NCBI GenBank assembly: GCA_002419285.1
Contig: DIFU01000058.1
Coordinates: 1-11,026 of the forward strand
Length of the DNA stretch: 11,026 nt
Origin: Prolixibacteraceae bacterium UBA5740
GTDB lineage: Bacteria; Bacteroidota; Bacteroidia; Bacteroidales; Prolixibacteraceae
Direction of reading: 5' to 3'
Shown: piece after piece, positions 5,467 to 11,026 of the stretch
Position numbering within the stretch: the first letter of the stretch is position 1
Layout: each line of letters begins with the position of its first letter
Notes under the pieces: generated by a model
Database searches by the model: none
Told to the model about the DNA's origin: nothing
The model's input: only the letters and a program-made list of their open reading frames with translations
Position numbers and translations under genes: made by a program

Positions 5467-6957
5467 ATGGATCAAAATTATATTTATAAAAGTATGCCAT
5501 CAATTCATGAATACATTTTAGATAGGGTGACATCCACCCGGAAATGCCATCCCCTGCTGCTTGCCCTTGCTGCCGTATCACCGGCCATGACTGCCGTTGC
5601 CGAAAAGCCGGTGAACTTTGTGGTCATCTACCTCGACGATATGGGCATGGGTGACCTTTCCATCACCGGTGCTACGGGTTATCAGACTCCCCACATCGAC
5701 CAGATGGCCCGTGAAGGGGTAAGGTTTACCCATTTCTACTCGCCACAGGCAGTTTGCAGTGCTTCAAGGGCCGGACTCCTGACGGGTTGTTATCCTAACC
5801 GGATCGGCTTTTCGGGGGCACTCGACCACCGTGCCCAAACCGGAATCAATCCTGAAGAGGAAACCATGGCAGAGGTGTTGAAGAAGAAGAACTATGCAAC
5901 CGCTGCCTTCGGGAAATGGCACCTGGGACATGTTCCTGAATTTCTGCCCTTGAATCACGGATTTGATGAATATTTCGGAATTCCCTATTCCAACGATATG
6001 TGGCCCAATCACCCGGTGTCCAAAAACTACTATCCACCCTTGCCCCTGATTGAAGGGGAGCGGACGATTGCCGAAAATCCCGACCAGACGCAATTCACGA
6101 CCTGGTTTACGGAGAAGACGGTCGATTTTATCAACCGCCACCGCGAAAATGCCTTCTTTGTTTACCTGGCGCATCCCATGCCCCATGTACCCCTGTTTGT
6201 GTCTGACAAGTTCAAGGGGAAGTCGGAACAGGGTCTTTATGGCGATGTGATGATGGAGATCGACTGGAGCGTTGGTCAAGTTCTGAAAACACTTGATGAA
6301 CTTGGACTTTCAGAAAATACGCTGGTGGTGTTTACGTCCGATAACGGCCCCTGGCTTAATTATGGCAACCATGCGGGCAGTGCGGGCGGACTCCGCGAGG
6401 GCAAGGGAACCTCGTTTGAAGGTGGTCAGCGGGTACCCTGTATCATGCGGTGGAAAGGGATACTGGAAGAGGGCTCAATATGCAACAACCTGGCCTCGGC
6501 CATTGATATCCTACCCACCCTGGCCGACATTGCCGGGGCTGAACTTCCTTCGGAAAAGATTGATGGGGTGAGCCTGCTGCCCTTGTTACATGGAGATAAG
6601 GAGGCCAACCCCCGACAGAGCTTCCTGTACTATTACCGTCGCAACAACCTCGAGGCGGTGCGACATGGCCACTGGAAGCTGGTATTCCCGCATCCGGGCA
6701 GGACCTACCATGGGTTTGAGCCTGGCAAGGATGGACTACCCGGTGGGGCCAACGAAAACTTTGCCCATGAAGGGGGTTTGTATGACCTGCGCCGCGACCC
6801 GGGAGAACAATATAACCTGATCGAATTCTATCCCGGGGTGGTCAGTGAACTGGAGAAAATAGCCCGCGAGGCACGGCTCGACCTGGGTGATGATCTCACC
6901 GGTCAGCCCGGTCAGAACAGGAGGGAGCCAGGAAGGATTTTGCCAAACGATAATTAG
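5467..6957 (+). CDS. Type I (formylglycine) sulfatase, arylsulfatase A-like, exported
   Basis: The protein (496 residues from the first ATG) belongs to the S1 sulfatases, which hydrolyse sulfate esters with a formylglycine made from Cys. The maturation motif CSASR at 97-101 gives C97 as that residue. Other active-site parts are DD at 57-58 and D292/N293 (TSDNG) for calcium, K150 and H152 in GKWH, H240 (PMPH) and K313 (EGKGTSF). The C-terminal subdomain (RHGHWKLVFP onward, with LYDLRRDPGE at 438-447) is typical. A signal peptide without lipobox precedes residue 46, so periplasmic or secreted. The start is unclear. ATG 5467 abuts a hairpin, ATG 5494 is next, and GTG 5527 gives the best signal peptide (MTSTRK, then a hydrophobic core). 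The longest form is given. Coupled with the next gene; substrate is probably a sulfated glycan. Confidence 0.93.
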   Translation: MDQNYIYKSMPSIHEYILDRVTSTRKCHPLLLALAAVSPAMTAVAEKPVNFVVIYLDDMGMGDLSITGATGYQTPHIDQMAREGVRFTHFYSPQAVCSASRAGLLTGCYPNRIGFSGALDHRAQTGINPEEETMAEVLKKKNYATAAFGKWHLGHVPEFLPLNHGFDEYFGIPYSNDMWPNHPVSKNYYPPLPLIEGERTIAENPDQTQFTTWFTEKTVDFINRHRENAFFVYLAHPMPHVPLFVSDKFKGKSEQGLYGDVMMEIDWSVGQVLKTLDELGLSENTLVVFTSDNGPWLNYGNHAGSAGGLREGKGTSFEGGQRVPCIMRWKGILEEGSICNNLASAIDILPTLADIAGAELPSEKIDGVSLLPLLHGDKEANPRQSFLYYYRRNNLEAVRHGHWKLVFPHPGRTYHGFEPGKDGLPGGANENFAHEGGLYDLRRDPGEQYNLIEFYPGVVSELEKIAREARLDLGDDLTGQPGQNRREPGRILPNDN

Positions 6958-6964
6958 TTTTCAT

Positions 6965-7492
6965 ATGAATCCTGATAACAGGTCAATACCTGAAGACGTG
7001 GTGGTGAGGCCCATTGAGCCGGGCGACAATGCCATCCTGGCCGACATCATCCGGAGAACGCTGGCCGAATTTGGTGCCAACCATCCCGGTACGGTCTATT
7101 ATGACCCGACCACCGACACACTGTACGAACTCTTCAGGAAGCCCCGCTCTGCTTACTTCGTGGTGGAGCATCACGGCAAAATCGCCGGAGGCGGAGGAAT
7201 CTACCCGACTGACGGATTGCCTGCCGATACCTGCGAGCTGGTAAAGATGTATCTCCTCCCCGAGGCCCGGGGAAAAGGACTGGGACGTGCCATGATCGAG
7301 CGTTGCATTTCTGAAGCCCGCAACCAGGGATTCAGTCGCATCTACCTCGAAACCATGCCCGAACTGAGTCAGGCCCTTCATGTATATGAAAAACTCGGAT
7401 TCAGCTACCTGACCGGTCCCATGGGCAACAGCGGCCACTTTGGCTGCGAGCTTTGGATGCTCAGGGAAACAGGGTTGACCGTAACGCAATAA
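6965..7492 (+). CDS. GNAT family N-acetyltransferase in the sulfatase operon
   Basis: The 175-residue protein is one GNAT domain, presumably cytoplasmic, transferring acetyl from acetyl-CoA to an unknown acceptor. The acetyl-CoA loop is canonical: RGKGLG at 102-107 in PEARGKGLGRAM, preceded by the ELVKMYLLPE strand (91-100) and followed by the YLETMPE and VYEKLGFSY segments (127-133, 140-148). GGGGIYP at 75-81 is a glycine-rich strand end. The frame is open further upstream to 6887, but ATG 6965 fits the family length. It starts 7 bases after the sulfatase stop without a clear Shine-Dalgarno site, so translational coupling is likely. It differs in sequence from the acetyltransferase at 202-738. 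Why a cytoplasmic acetyltransferase sits between secreted glycan enzymes is not evident. Confidence 0.88.
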   Translation: MNPDNRSIPEDVVVRPIEPGDNAILADIIRRTLAEFGANHPGTVYYDPTTDTLYELFRKPRSAYFVVEHHGKIAGGGGIYPTDGLPADTCELVKMYLLPEARGKGLGRAMIERCISEARNQGFSRIYLETMPELSQALHVYEKLGFSYLTGPMGNSGHFGCELWMLRETGLTVTQ

Positions 7493-7517
7493 TGGCTAAC
7501 CGCTTACTATTGCCGGA

Positions 7518-7535
7518 TATTTTTGGTTATTTTTG
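7518..7535 (+). promoter_or_regulatory. Tandem -7 boxes upstream of the GH53 gene
   Basis: TATTTTTG occurs twice, at 7518-7525 and 7528-7535. Both are perfect matches to TAnnTTTG, 10 bases apart. They lie 27 to 44 bases before the GH53 ATG. No TTTG was found at the proper -33 distance, so an activator may be needed. GH53 can probably be transcribed apart from the sulfatase and acetyltransferase genes. Confidence 0.5.
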
Positions 7536-7561
7536 ACAATAAATCCGAAACATCCGAAGTC

Positions 7562-8752
7562 ATGAGAAATATTGGTTTGGTTTTGCTTTGTCTGCTCCTC
7601 TTTTCCTGCAACAAGAAAAGCAATCATGAAGGAGAGCCCCAAAACGACAGGCGTTTTTATACCGCCGAAGAGTTTGCAATGGGGGTCGACCTCTCGTATG
7701 TCAACCAGATTGAGGACCATGGCGGAATCTACAGGGATTCGGGGGAGGTCAGGGATCCCTTCCAAATCATGAAATCGCACGGGGCCAACATGGTTCGCGT
7801 AAGACTTTGGCACTCGCCTCTCTGGGTTCGCGATGTGTATGGCGATCCGGGAAAGACCCTGTACAGTGGCTACGATGATGTAGAAAAGACCATCCGCAGG
7901 GCTAAGGAACTGGGTATGGCCGTGAACCTCGATTTTCACTATTCCGACCGTTGGGCCGACCCCGGGCACCAGGTCCCTCCGGTTGCCTGGAAAGAGATTA
8001 CCAGTCTGGAGGTACTGAAGGATTCGGTTTACAATTATACTTTCGATGTATTGAAGCGTCTCGATGCACAAGGGCTGATGCCTGAAATGGTACAGATCGG
8101 CAACGAAACCAACTGCGGAATGATGATCAGCGAGGTAACCTCCGGATTTCCGAAGCTGGATGGCTGCAATGGATACTGGTCGAACCTCGGGGCTGTCCTC
8201 AATAGCGGGATCAAGGCAGTGAGGGACGCATCCGCCAGCTCAGCCATCAAACCCAAAGTCGCCCTGCACGTGGCCGATCCCAAGAATCTGGAGTGGTGGT
8301 TTGGGAAGGCGGTGAGCGATGGCAAGGTCACCGACTTCGACATCATCGGGTTTTCATATTACCATATCTGGCATACCGAAGTCCCCTTCCATATGCTGCC
8401 CACCCTGATCTCCCGCCTGAAAAAGGGATTTGGCAAGGAGGTCATGGTATTGGAGACAGCCTATCCCTGGTCGACCGAAGGAGCCGACGGGTACGGCAAT
8501 ATCTTCGGAAGCCAGAACCCGCTCGAGGGATATCCCTATACCCGGGAGGGCCAGCGTGATTTCATGGTGAAGCTCACACAGGATGTGATGAACGCCGGCG
8601 GAAAAGGGGTGATGTACTGGGAACCTGCCTGGATTACCTCGGGCATGAAGGATCTCTGGGGAACCGGATCGGCCTGGGACAATGCCACCTTCTTTGATTT
8701 TGGGGGAAATGCGTTACCAGTGGTGGAATATATGAACAAAAGCTACGAATAG
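7562..8752 (+). CDS. GH53 endo-beta-1,4-galactanase, lipoprotein
   Basis: The 396-residue protein is a family 53 glycoside hydrolase (clan GH-A), the endo-beta-1,4-galactanases of type I arabinogalactan and pectic galactan side chains. The lipoprotein signal ends in LFSC with Cys16 lipidated. The barrel covers about 36-390. Family motifs are GVDLSYV (41-47), VRVRLWHSP (78-86), DFHYSDRWADPG (124-135), QIGNET (178-183) with acid/base E182, VLETAYPW (296-303) with nucleophile E298, and MYWEPAW (351-357). The length is normal for a single-domain enzyme. The ATG at 7562 gives a proper signal peptide; the open frame back to 7523 does not. It begins 69 bases after the acetyltransferase stop, behind its own -7 boxes. 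With the GH26 enzyme it suggests mixed plant-type or algal polysaccharides with mannan and galactan parts. Confidence 0.95.
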   Translation: MRNIGLVLLCLLLFSCNKKSNHEGEPQNDRRFYTAEEFAMGVDLSYVNQIEDHGGIYRDSGEVRDPFQIMKSHGANMVRVRLWHSPLWVRDVYGDPGKTLYSGYDDVEKTIRRAKELGMAVNLDFHYSDRWADPGHQVPPVAWKEITSLEVLKDSVYNYTFDVLKRLDAQGLMPEMVQIGNETNCGMMISEVTSGFPKLDGCNGYWSNLGAVLNSGIKAVRDASASSAIKPKVALHVADPKNLEWWFGKAVSDGKVTDFDIIGFSYYHIWHTEVPFHMLPTLISRLKKGFGKEVMVLETAYPWSTEGADGYGNIFGSQNPLEGYPYTREGQRDFMVKLTQDVMNAGGKGVMYWEPAWITSGMKDLWGTGSAWDNATFFDFGGNALPVVEYMNKSYE

Positions 8753-8781
8753 AGGAGAGATTTGGGTGGTTCAGGATTCAT

Positions 8782-8804
8782 ACTGGCAGCCAGTGCAAAT
8801 TTTT
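8782..8804 (+). terminator. Possible terminator after the GH53 gene
   Basis: ACTGGC and GCCAGT are perfect arms around one base, which as RNA gives 5 pairs and a CAG loop. A run of five T (8800-8804) follows only after five intervening bases, so termination may be inefficient. It lies 29 bases after the GH53 stop. Confidence 0.35.
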
Positions 8805-8868
8805 CCTATGGTTCAGTATCTTTCCGAAATTATTGGAAATAAGCCTTATGATTCAACGTTATTAGTTT

Positions 8869-8876
8869 TATATTTG
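8869..8876 (+). promoter_or_regulatory. Probable -7 element for the barrel/lipoprotein pair
   Basis: TATATTTG is a perfect match to TAnnTTTG, 90 bases before the ATG at 8967. TATG at 8847-8850 is a poor candidate for the -33 element, 18 bases upstream. The transcript would have a leader of roughly 85 bases. Confidence 0.45.
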
Positions 8877-8966
8877 TTTTTTGCAATGATTTGCCGGTCT
8901 GCAGGATAACCTTTTGCACAACCACGGTTTGACGCTTACATCGGATCGGTTTTAGACAATATTGAT

Positions 8967-9683
8967 ATGAATTTATCCATTTACGGGGGGCGCGCTTTAA
9001 GGTTTTTCATGCTTTTGGGATGGTTATTTGGGACAGGTACCCTGGTTTCACATGCCCAGGGAAATTCTGAAAACCGCTCCTCAGGGGTTGCACTGGGCGT
9101 ATCCGTGTCAAGCAATGGCCCGGGTGCCATTCTCTCCCTGGCTGCAGGCAGTTCACTTTTCGTCAACATAGGCTATGAACAGATGTCATTGAACTACCCG
9201 TTTTCTTTCAATGAGAACGACATTGAATATGATGCCAGTCTGGACTACAAGACTGGCAGTCTTTCGATCATTGCCGACTTTCATTACTACAAGGCACTTT
9301 ATATCGCCTTTGGTGGCGGATACAACCTGTTTAAACCGGTCCTCGACGGATATGCCTCGGACGACTGGAAATACGGGGATATATACATTCCTGCCGAAGA
9401 AGTCGGGGAGTTTCAGTTTGAAATCAGCCCGTCGATGAAGCTGAGTCCATACCTCGCAATGGGGATTGGAAACAAGATCAGCCAAACCGGCAGGTTGTCG
9501 TTTAGTTTGGAGGCCGGTACCTTTTACCAGGGTCCGCCCAAGATCAGTATCGAATCCACTGGTTTGCTGTCGCCCACTTCCGATGAGGCACATCATCAGA
9601 AGGAGTATCTCGAAGAGCAGTTTTCCACCTGGCGTTTTTATCCCATGGTGAAGTTTTCGCTGCTGTATGCGTTATCCAAATAG
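8967..9683 (+). CDS. Predicted outer-membrane beta-barrel protein, function unknown
   Basis: The 238-residue protein has a Sec signal peptide (basic Arg9/Arg12, hydrophobic core, cleavage likely after HA30 in SHAQG). The mature part is made of alternating strands: VALGVSVSS, LFVNIGYEQMSLNYPF, GSLSIIADFHYY, LYIAFGGGYNLF, GEFQFEISP, LSPYLAMGIG, GRLSFSLEAGTFYQG and a final YPMVKFSLLYAL. This is the pattern of a small eight-strand barrel. The segment GDIYIPAEEVG...SPYLAMGIG...TG, followed by a YP-strand end, recalls a family of uncharacterised Bacteroidota proteins, from memory only. No enzyme residues were recognised. It starts a two-gene unit, with the lipoprotein gene 21 bases after its stop. 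A partner or anchoring role is possible but unproven. Confidence 0.75.
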   Translation: MNLSIYGGRALRFFMLLGWLFGTGTLVSHAQGNSENRSSGVALGVSVSSNGPGAILSLAAGSSLFVNIGYEQMSLNYPFSFNENDIEYDASLDYKTGSLSIIADFHYYKALYIAFGGGYNLFKPVLDGYASDDWKYGDIYIPAEEVGEFQFEISPSMKLSPYLAMGIGNKISQTGRLSFSLEAGTFYQGPPKISIESTGLLSPTSDEAHHQKEYLEEQFSTWRFYPMVKFSLLYALSK

Positions 9684-9704
9684 AAAATCAGAAAAACTCA
9701 AAAC

Positions 9705-11026
9705 ATGTTGAAATCCGGAAATTTTTGTCGGTTAGGTACCCTGGCCATCCTGATGCTGGCCATGAGTCTGCTGCCGGCATGTGAAGGCTTGCAGGATCCC
9801 ATGAAAGACAGGGAGACAGGGGATGATATCAACCTGTTGATTGTTGACTTTAACTTTTTCAAAACCCATATTACCGTCAATGTAATGGATGCCGCTTCGA
9901 ACCAGCGGGTTGAAGTGCCGGTTACACTGACATTCTCGGGAAAGAACGGCGACGATATCGTCACTTACTCGGGTAACAAGAAGCCATTTTTTGAAGTGTT
10001 AAACGGCCGCATGGAATTGACGGTCGATCCCGGTGCAGTGCCCACACCAAATGATCCGGTAACTTTCGGGGTGAAGGCCGAGGCCAATGGATACCAGACA
10101 GCCACCGTTACGGAAACATACCTGAGCGAGGGGAACAAGGTGGTAGACATCTTCCTTTCAAAAGAAACGGATGGTACAGACGACCAAGTGGGTGGTGATG
10201 TGGAAATCGTGGACGGGGATACGTCCATTGTATTTGGAATCGCCAGAAATTACGCACTGAAATCGGTTTCCGTTGAAAGCCCGGCCTGGAAGATTCGATA
10301 CTCCATGACCTTGCAGGACTTCCTGAAATTAAAGGATACGGAAGGAAACCTGCTTTTTACCTCCTCGTCAGAATTTCTGGAAGCCTATAATGCCGATAAG
10401 GACGGTTTCCTGTATATGGAGACTACCACCTACAATAACCATCCATCGAGAGCCGATGTATTGGAGCAAAACGGGACAACTTCGCAGGTCATCCTTCAGG
10501 TGCTGGAGACCGGTACCATTACCGGTTTGGTGGTGGGTGGTGTCAGGGTCGGCCAGTTCAACGGTGCCATGATGACTGCATCCTGTTCGTGGACCAGCGG
10601 AGAGGAGCCCGATACCTGGGGCTTCGCTGCCTTTGCCGAAGATCGTTGGTTGCTGCTTGGGAAGAATGGAACCTTTTCATCGCTGCCATACGCTTATACC
10701 CTGATCAGCGCGTTGGCTGCCGACCTCTGTCAATCGGGTGCGGTCATTTCCTTTAACGCCGGATTCCAGGCGGGTTTTTCCATTACCGCCGACGTACTGG
10801 ATGCGAATGGCAAATTCATTAATACACAATATTTCACGGGAAATTTCCCTGCCTCGTTTACCCTCGAGAATGTTCCCTCGATGGCCGCAAAAATGGTTTT
10901 CAGGGACAATAACCCTTCGTTTAAGCCCATTCCTGAACTTGATCTGGCCAGTTTGTGCTCAGGGAGTCATTCAGTCACTGTGCTTGCCCAGGATGGTTAT
11001 ACAGGCTACCAAATGGTGCTGAAAGC
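9705..11026 (+). CDS. Large lipoprotein with Ig-like domains, partial (runs off the window)
   Basis: The frame stays open from ATG 9705 to the last base, giving at least 440 residues with the 3' end missing. The signal peptide ends in lipobox LPAC with Cys26 lipidated, followed by E-G. Residues about 42-155 look like a beta-sandwich resembling carboxypeptidase-regulatory or Ig-like folds (ITVNVMDAASNQRVEVPVTLTF, then VKAEANGYQTATVTETYL). After an acidic linker (ETDGTDDQVGGD, about 155-166), further beta-rich segments follow up to DVLDANGKFINTQYF and SHSVTVLAQDGYTGYQM, which suggests another domain of the first kind. No catalytic motif was recognised. It is probably co-transcribed with the upstream barrel gene; the pair may form a cell-surface complex. 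No good ribosome site precedes the ATG. Confidence 0.8.
   Translation, partial: MLKSGNFCRLGTLAILMLAMSLLPACEGLQDPMKDRETGDDINLLIVDFNFFKTHITVNVMDAASNQRVEVPVTLTFSGKNGDDIVTYSGNKKPFFEVLNGRMELTVDPGAVPTPNDPVTFGVKAEANGYQTATVTETYLSEGNKVVDIFLSKETDGTDDQVGGDVEIVDGDTSIVFGIARNYALKSVSVESPAWKIRYSMTLQDFLKLKDTEGNLLFTSSSEFLEAYNADKDGFLYMETTTYNNHPSRADVLEQNGTTSQVILQVLETGTITGLVVGGVRVGQFNGAMMTASCSWTSGEEPDTWGFAAFAEDRWLLLGKNGTFSSLPYAYTLISALAADLCQSGAVISFNAGFQAGFSITADVLDANGKFINTQYFTGNFPASFTLENVPSMAAKMVFRDNNPSFKPIPELDLASLCSGSHSVTVLAQDGYTGYQMVLK

Noticed and set aside
5764..6279. 171-codon minus-strand open frame inside the sulfatase gene
   Set aside because: It is antisense to a clearly real sulfatase and gives no recognisable protein; long antisense frames are common in GC-rich genes.
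7496..8071. 191-codon minus-strand open frame over the GH53 start
   Set aside because: It overlaps the GH53 coding region and promoter on the opposite strand and has no family features.
9186..9596. 136-codon minus-strand open frame in the barrel gene
   Set aside because: Shadow of the barrel gene, which has a signal peptide and strand pattern in the other direction.

Overview
The window looks like chromosomal DNA from a member of the Bacteroidota. Promoters have the TAnnTTTG form of the -7 box, there are few Shine-Dalgarno sequences, several secreted proteins carry short lipoprotein signals, and surface glycoside hydrolases are paired with sulfatases. A marine or sediment member of the Marinilabiliales is a plausible guess, but the sequence alone does not settle the genus.

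Left part (1 to about 4250), AT-rich. A tRNA-Leu(UAA) with its own terminator is followed by a PaiA-like acetyltransferase (minus), a compact hicAB toxin-antitoxin operon (plus) with an operator-like palindrome in its promoter, a short-chain dehydrogenase (minus), and a small lipoprotein of unknown function (minus) that ends in a strong hairpin terminator. An 846-base stretch without a convincing gene follows. Toxin-antitoxin genes, unrelated single genes and low GC beside a tRNA suggest a variable or acquired segment. No integrase is visible, and only a weak partial copy of the tRNA 3' end lies near the far side.

Right part (about 4250 to 11026), clearly richer in G and C, all genes on the plus strand. 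It starts with a polysaccharide-degrading set: a GH26 endo-mannanase lipoprotein, a cluster of three REP-like palindromes, a type I (formylglycine) sulfatase, a GNAT acetyltransferase 7 bases after it, and a GH53 endo-galactanase lipoprotein behind its own tandem -7 boxes. The two endo-enzymes are predicted to be lipid-anchored and the sulfatase exported. Together they could attack mannan and beta-1,4-galactan with sulfated decorations, although no SusC/SusD pair, regulator or sulfatase-maturing enzyme lies in the window.

The window closes with a probable outer-membrane beta-barrel gene followed 21 bases later by a large lipoprotein gene that runs off the end. This last gene (9705 onward) has no stop in the window and is easy to miss.

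No clear new multi-gene system was found. The items most worth a second look are the REP-like triple palindrome at the start of the sulfatase gene, the unusual start and active site of HicA, the operator-like palindrome of hicAB, the tRNA-adjacent composition boundary, and the paired barrel/lipoprotein genes of unknown function.
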